Assembly: GCF_037038585.1 (NCBI RefSeq)
Contig: NC_092523.1
Span: 34,449,501-34,513,500 of the forward strand
Direction of reading: 5' to 3'
DNA: 64,000 nt
From: Patagioenas fasciata
Lineage: Eukaryota; Chordata; Aves; Columbiformes; Columbidae
The notes beneath the pieces are model-generated. The model made no database searches. It had not been told where the DNA came from and saw nothing but the letters and a program-made list of their open reading frames with translations. The position numbers were made by a program, and so were the translations under genes. Positions 51,201 through 62,764 of the stretch are shown here, piece after piece (the stretch's first letter is position 1; each line of letters begins with the position of its first letter).

Positions 51201-53985
51201 AAGCAGCCTCCAGCTACTGGAGAAGGGCTATGTCCTTGCAGAGACCGGCATCCCGTCCTGCAGAAACAGTTGAGTGGAGATAGCCCCCCTCCAAAAATGA
51301 CAAAGGAGGGTAAGAGAAGGCTAAACTCACAAAGGTGAAAAGATCTGTTGAAAATCAGTGGCAGAGCCAGGTGTAGAAACCACATGTTAATGCCCTATTA
51401 CAAGGGATAATCTGGTATACCATATGGTACCTGGCCTAAAGAAGCCTCGGAGCATGTAAAACTGCTCGATTCTGTCCATTAAATGTCACCAAAAAGTTAA
51501 AATGACAGGGAAATTGTTAGAATTAATAAAAATAAACAAGTCCAATTCTGTTTCTTTTAGGTATATAAGTTGATTTTTTTGGCCCGTGAACTCATGAGAA
51601 TGGCTGTAAGTTTAATAGGCTTAACAGTGGACCCATTTCATGAAACCTCCTCCCCAAACAGAGCTTAACTTACAGCAAATGGGATCATAAATATTCTTTG
51701 TTTTCCTGATCTTTTTACTTTGTGGATCATTGGACAGTTCTGAGAAGATGGGACCTTTTCCCATGAGTGGTTTTCAGCAACAGGACTCAATAGCCATCAG
51801 TCAAGGGCCTGACAGTCTCTCCTGCTGTATAGGCAGATTCTATTTTCCTTTCAAAGCCTGATTTTTTTCCAGATCCTCAAGTTTTCCAGGTTATCTCAGT
51901 GACTCATACTTCACAATCAGAACCCAGAATGCTAGAGCGGTCTACTTTTGGAATTAAAATTGCACATTTTAGACAGCAGAAATTGTTTTGTTATTTTTGT
52001 TGATTATGTGATGTCTAATACAGCAAATTAAATTTTGAGGGAGGGGGAACTATTGTAGCTGGAATCATGAAGTATGTGTATTTATCCACATATAGCTCCT
52101 AAACTCTTCCTGTATTAATTGCCTTATGTCTTATAATGCTAGGGTATATTGCCCATTTGGTGGTGGTATGGTTTGTGTTCTCAGAGGTAATTCCTCATAG
52201 AACTTGTAAGCCTTCAGTGTTACTGAGACTTCTGCATTTCTGTCAAACTCAGCAAAATTGGCTGAAAGTTTTAATTACATAATAGGGGTACTAAAAGTTT
52301 CTCTATGTGATCCTATCCAACATTTATTTTAGAAAACAGTGATTAAAATATCCCAGTGAATATCTTCTTAGATTGTCTTCTAAGTTATTGGTATTCGTTT
52401 TGTCTTTATGAGCATGTTACAAAAAGTTCAAAACCAAATCCCGCTGCTTCAGCATACTTACTAACAATATATTAAGGAGCCTTATGTCATCCCACACACT
52501 GGTGTGACTCTGTTAGCTAGATGTAGCATTCCTTAGCTGTGGTTAAGGGAAGCGTATTTTTATATTTGAGACAAAACCAATGGAAGGAAACAGAAAAGGA
52601 TTTTTCTTTCATGAATGAACACTGTTCCCACTGATTTAATTGGGAGTGGTATTCACTCATGAAAAACCAAAACAAAACCACCACCACCCAAAAAAATATT
52701 GAAAGTAGTTCTATTTAGGTGGAGATTTATGTATGTTAGTGTCAAATTGGTACATATCACACACCCAGTAGAAAGAAGCAGGAATGCATTGTTTGTCATA
52801 CTGTATGAACATGGAAAATTTGATAATACTTGAAGTATTCAAGTGACCGGTAGTTTGCAAAGTCCTGGAAATGAGTGATGAAACTAAAACTCCCTTATTT
52901 TCCTAATGCCTTTGGTAGTTACTGAAGGCTAATGAACCTGAATTTAACCCTCATTTGTGCACCTCTTTATTTACCTGATAAGGGAACTTTCAGAAGGACT
53001 GAGAAGGTGTGTCATGCGTTTTAGGCACTCTGTCTTGAAGGTTTTTGTGATTGTGTTTGTAGGCATTAATCTACTGCATGTCTGTTCAGTGACATGGTCT
53101 CATACAGTAATTTCAAATCATTTCCAACCTACAGAATGAGTTAATTTAAACAAACACGGTTCCTGTAAAACAACAGTAGGGGAAGCCAAAAGCAGGGAAC
53201 AAAATTACCATTAAAGGCTAGAAATTTACAATTTTATCTTAATAAAAGCAGTAGTAGATGCCCGGGGTAAAGGGTAAGAAATGTGAATTGCAGTCAGAAG
53301 TTAATGGGACTTTTCTCTCTTTATTTATATTCAAGCAATGAAAATAATAATTTAAAAAATCACAAACACCACAAGCATGACTGGAATTATTAATAATATT
53401 TCCTCTACTGGTAGAGCTTTAAGGAGATGCCGAGTATCAAAGCAGCTGTTTGTCCTCCTCCTTCCTTTTGCAGCTGTAAAAATAACCAGTAAAATGTACA
53501 GAATGTTGTCAGTCTGAACATCTCTCTTGGTATCCTGTTAGACTTGTAGTTACATTTTAGGAAAATGTTCTGATATTGGAGCGTCTGAGATGTATTTTAA
53601 GATGACAGCAAGTACCTACTTAAAACTAAGTGCAGACATTTTACTTAAGTTGGGTTTTCAGTACGTAGCTAGTCAAAAGTATGCATATCTAGTAGAAATC
53701 ATGCTACAACAGGAGAAATTTTAAGCTTTAAGTTTTTTTCTCTAAAGCAAAAGATTTGCTTTTAAGTTGCTATCAATTTAAATATAAGTGTTTGAACTTT
53801 TCCTTCAGATGTTGTATTCGATAAAGATTGCTTTAAGGAACCTTCAGTTTAGAAACATGTAGTCTTCGCTTTTCTCATCAGATATTTAGTTAATTTTCTC
53901 AGTTTCATGAAGAAACAGAGGGACAGGAAAGTATAATTCTAGCTTCTCTTAATTTTGTATTCATAGCATTCTCAGAAAAAATATT
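42220..53985. other. Unique AT-rich non-coding stretch
   Basis: No gene, RNA or interspersed repeat recognised. A nested palindrome, AGTCAATTGACT, lies at 44259-44270. GC-richer patches at 48650-48800 and 49020-49400 carry minus-strand frames of 87 and 113 codons with no recognisable domain. A short CCA/CAAA-rich tract lies at about 52663-52697. Confidence 0.45.
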
Positions 53986-53989
53986 AAGA

Positions 53990-54330
53990 AAAGCATCCAA
54001 GGTCTGGAAAGAAGTTCTTGTGTCATCAAATCTATTCCCTTGCTTTCAAACAGCCACATTTTTCACATACACTTGTCAAGTTTGGGCTCTTAAGTTTGAC
54101 CACAGTACTGATAAAAGTGCTCCACACCTTAATGACTGTCATGAATAGAAACTACCTTATGATTTTCAATTTACATTTAAGAAAACAGAAATGATTAGGA
54201 GTTCTTGTGCCAACTTTGTTCCTTCTTCCGGTTCTGTCCAATTCCTTGGTGTGTTTATCGAGAATGATCAGCCATAGATTCCTGTGATGGGTTTTCCTGT
54301 AACCGATGCTCTTTGAACTCTTGCTCGTGG
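53990..54330 (-). mobile_element. Probable ancient CR1/L3-type LINE relic
   Basis: The plus-strand phrases TTCTTGTGCCAACTTTGTTC (about 54204-54223) and TTGGTGTGTTTATCGAGAATGATCA-like wording (about 54246-54270) resemble the reverse complement of the 3' region of old CR1/L3 elements shared by birds and reptiles. Earlier text such as CTCCACACCTTAATGACTG also fits the characteristic 'small gap was closed' part of these elements. All frames are lost. Boundaries are approximate. Identification rests on remembered consensus wording. Confidence 0.5.
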
Positions 54331-54721
54331 GAACTAGAACTGCTTGTGATTTTTCAAGACAGGATCTTTCCAGTGCCTTGAATTTGCTAGGGGAAGTAGA
54401 CTTAGATGTCTGATATGTTGCAAGGTAGATACCCCACTAAGTTTGTTAGTTCAAGCTATTCCAGCTGCCTACAGTATTACTGTATTCCTAATTGCAACTT
54501 GGCAAACACAGCAAAAATCATAAATCAAACTTCTATGTCTGTTCTGCTGCCTTTCCACGCTGCTCAGAAGTTATCTGTTTCCTACTAGAATATCACTCAC
54601 AACCAAAATTTCTTGACAGTTGTAGCAGAGTAACTACCCATCCCCCTCCTGTCTCTGAAAGAATCTCTACAAGCACACATCTCCTCAGCTTTTCCTAGTC
54701 AGTTTAACCAACGCAAGCTCT

Positions 54722-54931
54722 TTGCACCCAGCTCTTTGCATCTCCCTGGATGATCCAGTAAACAGAGCTTTTGTGTGTACAGTTTTCCCTGATCATGCAT
54801 TAACTGCTGCTGACTGCGATGCAACCTACTGTTGCATCCCGGTAGAAGTTTATGGCTATATACAAATTATTCAGACATCCCAATTGTTTAAGGACCTGAT
54901 CAGTACATTTGCAGATGATGTGCATAAGTAA
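54722..54931 (+). other. Open segment, 69-70 codons, ending in an RT-like FADD motif
   Basis: An open frame with no in-frame ATG at its beginning reads HPALCISLDDPVNRAFVC, later IQIIQTSQLFKDL and then STFADDVHK before a stop. The last motif resembles the LSKFADDTKL box at the catalytic centre of CR1-type reverse transcriptases. Only this motif matches, so the segment may be a very old RT scrap or chance. Confidence 0.2.
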
Positions 54932-54934
54932 CAC

Positions 54935-57900
54935 ATGTAGGATGACAATGCACTTAACATAAGGATGTCTTCACTATCCTGTAAGCAAAATTTTAAAGTT
55001 AAAATTACAGAAACTATGATGGCAGTTTTCTGCCTGTCTTTTGTTCTTTGATTATCTATCTGAAACACTTAATTAGGACTGGAGTATTCAGCTCCTTATA
55101 AGGTGAGTGAATGTGATCTGGGGCAGACAATATTTACGCCTGTGTTTTAAAATGAAGCATAGAAATAGGTCTCTGGGGCCTACATAATGCATATGCTTAA
55201 GCATGTGCTCAGCATATGCCTTACTGGGTTGGGTCTTAGTACAAGCTCCCTGCCATTTTGTTGTTTTCTTGTTGCATGTTAATGAAATTGAAACATGGTG
55301 GAACCTTCTTCAGTACTTTCTCAATTTTTTATTATAAGCACTGTCACCCTCTGCTTTTTTTTTTTTTTTTTTTTTAATATGAACAATACATTTGCATATA
55401 TGCCTTCTTTTGGCTTAGGGGCTTGATAGGAGAGACCTCTGCTCCCAAGGAAGCTTTGGGACAGTTGCTTCTTCATACGAGTCACTGTTGCCACAATCTA
55501 AACATTTTGTGTTCTGTCAAGCTCTCATTGCATTCTCATTGCCATAGTCATCCTGCTACAGCTAAACATCTGAAACAATTTCTTTTAAAAACTGAGATAA
55601 AAAACACAGTCAGCTTCCCTATTTTCCCTCCTTCACTGAATGTATGATTTGGCCTGTTGCAGAGATGAGAGCAGGAATGCTCTGCGGTGTCTTAATGATT
55701 TAAGTTAAATAATTTACTGCCACATGCAAAGTAGGATATAGAATCCTGCCTGGTAATAAATATGTGTTTGTAGGTCACCTGCCATGTTTAAACTGACTAA
55801 GCAATCCTTGGAGTAAAATCACCAACTGATTTGACTCCTTAATTTTGCAGATATTTTCCAAAGTAGAATATAGTCTCTAGCTCAAACTGTGAAACTGGCA
55901 AATAACATTAAAGCAAATCTGACACTCTTTCTCATGCAAATCTGGAAAGCTCCTGTCCTCTCCAGATATCTGGGCATTGCAAGACAATGAAAATTTATCA
56001 TTTTCTAGACAGATCATACACACACCTATCCTGCTGTTGATCCATCTGCACTCTGTATTGTAAGCCTCCCACTGAAGATTCTTGGGGTAGAATTAATTAC
56101 AAAGAATGGCAACTATAAAGAGCACATACTAGAATTAGCTTTAAAATCAATATAAATACTGTATCAGAAAAGTACATTTTAAACCTGCTTTTTATAATAT
56201 CCTTTGTGAAATGGTAAGGAGTAAATAACAGGTAACTTAGAAGATGTTTAAAAGTCATTAGTCCATTAACACTGTCTGGTTGATCTGTGTCATCTTATAA
56301 AGTTATCCTGAATACCTTTGCGGAAATCATTTAGTTGGTTCAAGTCAATCAAACTCACAATTTACCTTATAGTACTCATCACCAAGAGTGCCTGTAGCAT
56401 AATTGTAGGGGATGCTGTTGGTGGGGAATAGGGGTTGTAATAATAACTTTTGTCTCTTTGAGCTTCTTTCATACTCTGACTATATTAAGTAGTATAGGTG
56501 AAAATATTTTCAGACACAATCAGTGTGGAAAATGTCAGCTTGTTTTGAAACAGCAATAGAATCGGTATGATTAGATTTAAAACATATCAAACCAGGTAAC
56601 TTACCACTTTGTTTTTCAAGAGCCTTTCAAAACTTGTCTAAGCAAGCAGGCAACTAGATTCTCAAGTTTGCCTCCAGTTAGTTGTGCAACTAGCAAGCCT
56701 TGGATTTCAAAAGGATCTAGACTCTGTGGCTACAGAGCAGGAGGCAGAAAGCCTGCTTGAATGCATTTGATCTGGTACTCCTATGAAGCATTTAGGAATT
56801 TGCAATACATTATTAGTATAGCTGTAACAATAAGAAAGGAAAGAAATCTCCTTTCCTTTTTTATCTTCCAGTTCTTTCCAGAATTTTACTTTGAAAGTAT
56901 GTTCTAAATTCTTAGGTAATTATGGATTATAGTTATTAATAATTATGAACTTAATTATTTGAATGAGGTGCAAGCAGGTAATCGCGTGTTACTACTCATT
57001 TAGGCTTTGATTCACAAAGCACTTGCTCACATTTATTTAGTTGATGTTTGATTGAATGTTAGAGCTCCTACCTCAGGGCTGTAAGTGCTCTAACATCTGA
57101 TCAATAACGTAATTAAACCTCTAACAGTAAGGACACGTGTCTTGTATTCATGGATAAACTGAGGGCGGGGAAACCTTTCTTGACTTCTCACAAACCCTTT
57201 TTATAGCTCCATATAGATGTAGAACAGAAGGGGTGACAGAATGGCTCCCTGCAGCACCCCACACTTCAGAACTTACGATCACAACTAGCTATCAGGGTCT
57301 CTTGGATAAAATAGAGCAAGTGTCAATGAGATTCCCAAAAGTCTCTTCAGCAACCCCCTCAATGCAAAGTGTTGCTGAGCTGAGGTAATCTTTGTAGTGT
57401 TATCAAGAAATATAGGGAGTTATTAAGAAATAACACAGCAATATATATTACGTATTTAGTGGAACTTTAGCAACGATAACTGCAGCTGTATTCAACCTGA
57501 CAGACACGTTTTTGTGCACTAACACAGTAATTCATTTCCTATCATGCTACCTCTGCCAGATGAAGGCAACTATAGAAGAACGCCATGAAGATTAATCCTG
57601 GATCTTCCTCTGCAAAAAGTTAGACAGGCTACTGTGGTGAAACTTAGTGTTTTCTTACCTCAGCATCTAAGATCAGGTGTGAGCTTAGTAGAAAACCTGC
57701 CTGATCTAGGTGACTGAACAGCAGCCTCTGATTTTGCAAATTCATCTTCCAATAGCACTTCTCATGTTTACGGTAATTACAGGCATGCCTTCCATCACAG
57801 CTTTCTAAGAGCTGGGTACTTTAGCTGATCATTGGGCACCCTTTTTGGAAATGAAGAGTATCTGATGCCTTCAGTAGAATATTCATCTTGCCTCTGTTGG

Positions 57901-59315
57901 AGTCTGTATTAGAGCTACTTAAAAACCCATTCACAAAGAACAGTTTTCAGGAGACAGTGAAGTAGGAACAGAAGTACAAAACAAAATGCTTTGTTCCCCT
58001 CTCCTCCCCCCACTTTCTTGAAGTAAGGATCTTAAAGACTGCTTGAAACAATGCTGTCTAAAATGCTTCCAGGCATATGGCTGTTAAGTTCAATGCATTT
58101 GCTTGTATCCCACTGCCAGTATCATTAAGTATTTGAATGCTACTTTAGCTTGTCAGAAGCAGAGAATTCCAAATAATTCAGGTATTAAATGCAAGGCCTA
58201 CTGTTTGCATGAGTGCAATTTATGTTGCCTTATTTACTTGCCTATTTTTCAGGTATGCAAGACTAATTTGTTCTTCAGCAAAATGAGATTAATGTGAAAG
58301 TATTAGTCACGTGTATGCAATCCCTCACTGAATGTCAGCAGTGCAACCCTGAGCTGTTCAAGTAGAAAAGCTCTCAGGAGGACAAAGCTGTAGTGCTAAA
58401 ATTGAGTGTTGTCTGTTAAAACTTGAGTAAGAGTTAAGTATACTTTATGTAAATATATCAAAGCCACCTGCTAGAAATTATTTTGGCTCTGCAGTGTTCC
58501 AAGAGTTCTGTACTTGTTGGGTCTGAAAATAAATACCGTGTTGCATTTCGTAGCTTGCATGTTGTACCATCAGTGATCCAGTTCCAAGCTAAAAGAAGGC
58601 TTGAAAATGGTGTCTCCTCTAGAAGCCTGAAAACACTGTAGGAATGTGAGGCTTTAGGAATATTCTGTAGCTGTTACAGAAATCCAAAATTTTAGTCAAA
58701 AACAATTCATCAAAAATGAACAAAATAAAATTTGCCTGTATTTTTTAAAGATCTTTTAGAAATTCGTAGAGGTAGTTTACTGATAGCTGCAGCATAAAAA
58801 TAATGCGATAAAACTTTATTCACTGCCACGTATCTATTTCCATAGTTCTCAAAAAGTTTAATGTGCATCTTTTTTGTCAGAAAACTGACTGAATAATAGC
58901 AGCAGAGTTCAGAGAGTTTCTGAAAAACAGTAAGTTTTTTCAAGCAGTGGAAAATCTGGCATCATTAATGCAAGAGAATACAGCAATACACATTACCTCA
59001 GAGGTACAGTAAATTCAGGGTTCCTGTTGAACTGGAATTGTGTTCTGACATTTTGTTTACTTCTATTAATTAGTATCTTGAGCCTCCCATTATAAAAAGG
59101 GTCCTCCATGCATACCTTCCAATTTGCTCCAACATAGTTGGGCAGTTAATATTTTCAATTTATTTTTTGAAGCTCTATTGCATTAAAAATTCTTATTTTC
59201 CCTTTGTTTTATCCTGAACTTAATGTGGGAACAGCGCAGAGAGAGAATGACTTTTTTTACCCCTCAGTATTTTGGCCTCCAGTGTGTCTGCCCACTCAGT
59301 AAGTTACAGTGAGAA
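54935..59315. other. Unique AT-rich non-coding stretch
   Basis: Contains T21 at about 55355-55375 and a 9-bp inverted repeat (AAAGGAAAG / CTTTCCTTT, 56835-56859). The area 57150-57370 has wording faintly like a LINE (CAGCACCCCACAC), but it is too diverged to assign. No gene recognised. Confidence 0.45.
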
Positions 59316-59320
59316 GCATA

Positions 59321-59890
59321 GATCATAGAATCGTAGAATGGTTTGAGTTGGAAGAAACCTTAAAGATCATGTAGTTCCAACCTCCTGCCATGGGCAGGGA
59401 CACCTTCCACTAGACCAGGTTGCTCAAAGCCTCATCCAGCCTGGCCTTGAACACTCCCAGGGATGAGGCATCCACAGCTTCTCTGGGCAGCCTGTTCCAG
59501 TGCCTCATCACCCTCGATGTAGAAAACAAAAATCTTCCTTATAATTAATCTAAATCTACCTTATTTCCATTTAAAGTCATTACCCCTTGTCCTGTCACTT
59601 GTAAAAAGTCCCTCTCCAGTTTCCCTGTAGGTCTTCTTGAGGTACTGGAAGGCCACAATAAGGCTCCCCAGAGCCTTCTCTTCTCCAGGCTGAACACCCC
59701 CAACTTTCTCAGCCTGTCCTCATAGGAGAGGTGCTCCAGCCCTCTAATCATCTTTGTGGCCCTCCTCTGGACTTGCTCCAACAGTTCTGTATCTCGTGAG
59801 AATGAAGTAGGTAGGGAGAATCACCTCCCTCAACCTGCTGGTCACACTTCTTTTGATGTAATGGTACAGCTGAGATTGGCCAGTATGCAG
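59321..59890 (-). mobile_element. CR1 LINE, 3'-complete, relatively young
   Basis: The minus strand ends with two octamer copies (ATTCTACG, ATTCTATG) preceded by the standard CR1 3' sequence: CCATGGCAGGAGGTTGGAAC, the ACCTGGTCTAGTGGAAGGTG block, the CTGGAACAGGCTGCCCAGAG block and GACAAGGGGTAATGACTTTA. The frame at 59545-59781 (78 codons) is the ORF2 C-terminus with the signature [28 protein letters not shown]. Upstream, around 59790-59800, an internal deletion of a few dozen bases is apparent, and then the GGGAGAATCACCTCCCTC block (reverse strand) continues to about 59890. 5'-truncated and not mobile. Confidence 0.95.
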
Positions 59891-60019
59891 AATGCCATTG
59901 GAAACCTTTTCTGCGCTTATATTTTTATTTCTAAAAGAGCCTGAATAGAAGAGGTATTAAAGCTCCTGATCCTAAATTGAAGCTGTGACATAAACTGGCA
60001 GTAGATGGAAAATACTGTC

Positions 60020-60080
60020 TAGTTTGTCCTGTGACATATCATCAGTAGGTTAAAGTCACCTGTTACTGTAGAATGTCCTA
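60020..60080 (-). mobile_element. Possible CR1 endonuclease-domain scrap (GDFN motif)
   Basis: The minus strand reads GGTGACTTTAACC followed by a segment similar to CTACCTGATATATGTTGGAGG, giving GDFNLLMICHR. CR1 endonucleases carry GDFNxPDICW at this place. It lies about 130 bases upstream of the 5' edge of the neighbouring CR1 in the same orientation, so it may be part of the same copy with a large internal deletion, or an older relic. Confidence 0.3.
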
Positions 60081-60851
60081 CTTTTTCTACAGTTGCAGAT
60101 TTGTTTTGTGGGGTTTTACTATTTGTTTGTAAGTGCTGTATAGAGTCAGGATATCTAAATAAAGAGATTTAACATATGTGTGCATTTTGCATTATTTTGG
60201 TGCAAATTATTACCTTTAAAAAGCACATTGATGACTGTGATTGGATTCCCTATCTCTTGACTCCATTGGGAGTTCTGAAATGTATTCTTGTTGATGCCAA
60301 GAGAAACACCCTGATATTGTGCACAGCAATACAGTGAAAAACATTGAGAGTGTCAGTGTTGTCTGTAGAGGCACATTAAAGCACTGGCTTAAAACAGCCA
60401 CATCTCCTGCTTGTAAACCTTTGAAAAAGACCTGGTAAATTTGGCTACTTAAAAAATATTCAAAGAGACCTACTCTTTATATCTTTCAGTTTGCACGAAG
60501 GAGTGAATAAAGCTTATTAGCAGCCCTTAAAAATATTTCCCCATTCCTGTGCAGGAGCAATTTTTAGTGTATAGTTTCAAGACAAAAAGCCAATCACTAG
60601 TTGTTTTATCTCAGGGCAAATGTTTACAACTTGAGATACTAAACACTTGAAAATAGAGTAGCTTATAATGGAAGCGACAGCTCATCTTCAACTTTGGAAG
60701 GACAAGCAGTACCAATTTAATTAAAGCTGTGTTAAAATAGGAATGTCATTTGTATCACAGTAATTCTCCACCCCTCTGAGGCGTCCTGCTGCCATTTTGT
60801 ACCACACATTCTTGTCTTGTGCAAATTAATACATCGTTTTATTTTCCGCAG

Positions 60852-60901
60852 GAAATCTGAAGACTTTTATAGCAAATCCTCCAGTGTCAAAATGAACACA
60901 G
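60852..60901 (+). other. Candidate 50-nt exon with possible start codon
   Basis: The acceptor TTTTATTTTCCGCAG (to 60851) is strong and the donor ACAG|GTATGC (from 60902) is good. In one frame the segment is open and reads KSEDFYSKSSSVKMNT, a hydrophilic Ser/Lys-rich stretch. Alternatively it is a 5' UTR exon with a start codon at 60892 (AAAATGA context) giving Met-Asn-Thr and continuing in a later exon outside the window. I do not recognise the gene. Among all splice-flanked segments here this one has the best combination of sites and composition. Confidence 0.3.
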
Positions 60902-62565
60902 GTATGCTGCTTCTGTGAGATTTTTCTTTACTCTTACGTGTTGTGTAGTAAGCAGAGAAGGTCCCAGATTTATTTAAATTTTCATGAACAAATTGTACTT
61001 TACTTGGTGCTGAACTCAAATTACACAAGGTATTTTAATAGTATGTCTGCTTCTGTACATTTATATTCCATATATAAAATTTACATACATATTTTTATAT
61101 GTATGGATATATATGGATATGTAAAATATAGATGCATGTTTAGTTTTCTGTGCTTAAGTATCAGTTTTGTATGTGTATATTTTGTGTAAAAATATGTAAT
61201 ATGAAGACATAACAGGTATAGCTGAGGGCTATTAAAACATCACATTTTCCTAAGAAAATGCACATGCTTTAAAAATACTCTGTTTTCATTCTTTACTGCT
61301 GTTAAATTACCAAGCATATAAATACTACTCTGTATTATTAGCTACACTTGCATAATCAGATAAGTACTTTGTACTTATAAGGATCTGTATTTTCTCAAGT
61401 TGCTGTGATAGACGTATTGACCAAATGAAGTACTCTACACTATAGGAAGTTATCTTCGTGATCTCTGACAATATAGTAATGTTTGCTCCTGAATCACTGA
61501 AGTCAATAGAGTTCTGCTGGTTTTGCTGGAATTGGGAACAGGCCTCTCGAAAGCAGACTGGTGAAATCTTGGCCTCACTCATGTCAGGTGTAAGTTTTTA
61601 TTTGCAGTCAACTCTTTATACTCCATAGATGAGCCGTCTGGTTTGCAGGTTAACTGTGGCAGGAGAACAGATAGATCCGTTCTTTCCAAACCAGTTGGTT
61701 TTCTCATTGATATAGTGCTGCACTGCAACAACTGACTTGACAACCTGAAACAAACCAAATGTGTTATGTGGGACCTGAGGACCTGAACTACTGTTGAAGA
61801 CAGTTTAGGTGTTTTGGCAGCGTGCTCTAAATCAAAGGAATTAGCTTTTCCATAGTACAGGTTGCTGTTATCTAGACCACTGTATTAATCAGGCTTCCTG
61901 GCTTCCCATTGTCTCAGACAATGACTGGAATTCAGTAGGACAGATTTTTTAATACAAAGTTAAAATATATTGGCTCACTTGAAACTGCTACATCTGTAAC
62001 TATAATAATTCTTCAGCTGAGTTTGTGGTGGTGGTGTTTTTTTTTTGCCCCACAGTTGTCGTTGTTCTTCATTGTTTTACAGATATTAACTAGGGTTGTA
62101 CATTTTTCATTTATGGGAATACTCTGAAATTTGTCCTATCCTTTTGCATTTTCAGTCAAGACATTTTTCCTAAACATGTGAGTCTGTATAATTAAGGTTG
62201 TACTGAAATACTACTTGCTTCATAGGACTGTAATTTCAGAAGTAATTCAGCTAAACATCAAACATTTGACGATGATTACATTGTGCACTGCAATCATATG
62301 AGTTAAGATCGTATGATCAATATAATTTTATACTTTTTTTATACTTTTATGCTTTCTACCTTACTTCTATACTTTCTACTTCTACTGGATAGAGCAGTAA
62401 ATTGCCAGTTTGTGCTACTGCATCTCTGAAGTATCACTTTGTTCTATGTTGTACTGTGTATGCTTGATACTAATGTGCATGTTACCAGTTGCACTAAAAG
62501 GAGGTACTAACGAAAGATGTGGTATTTCCTATTAGTTCTATTGCTGTAGGTTGTTTTCTGACTGG

Positions 62566-62598
62566 AAAAAAAAAAAAAATAATAATAATAATAATAAA
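62566..62598. repeat. A14 run followed by (AAT)n microsatellite
   Basis: Fourteen A residues lead into about six AAT units. No LINE body is recognisable upstream, so this is a simple repeat that probably grew from the A-run. Confidence 0.85.
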
Positions 62599-62743
62599 TC
62601 CAGTGAGTAGGGTGAAAAGTAAACATCTTGCACCTATTATTTGGTAAAGCATCACTTTACCGAGTAAGAGTGACTGAAGTGGAAATTTATTTGCATGGTG
62701 TTCTGGTCTAGTTGGTTGGAGTTTTTTTGTGAGGTTGGTTGGC

Positions 62744-62764
62744 TTGTTTGTTTGTTTGTTTGTT
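62744..62764. repeat. (GTTT)n microsatellite
   Basis: Five to six GTTT units preceded by GGTTGGTTGG. Same unit type as the larger tract at 20.7 kb. Confidence 0.85.

Noticed and set aside
56264..56290. TAACACTGTCTGGT word identical to the first 14 bases of mature miR-200a/141
   Set aside because: The rest of the mature sequence does not match, and the upstream 60 bases cannot form the complementary arm, so no precursor hairpin exists.
57150..57370. Wording such as GGTGACAGAATGGCTCCCTG..CAGCACCCCAC suggesting an old LINE
   Set aside because: Too diverged to align by eye to any family I can name. Needs a profile search.
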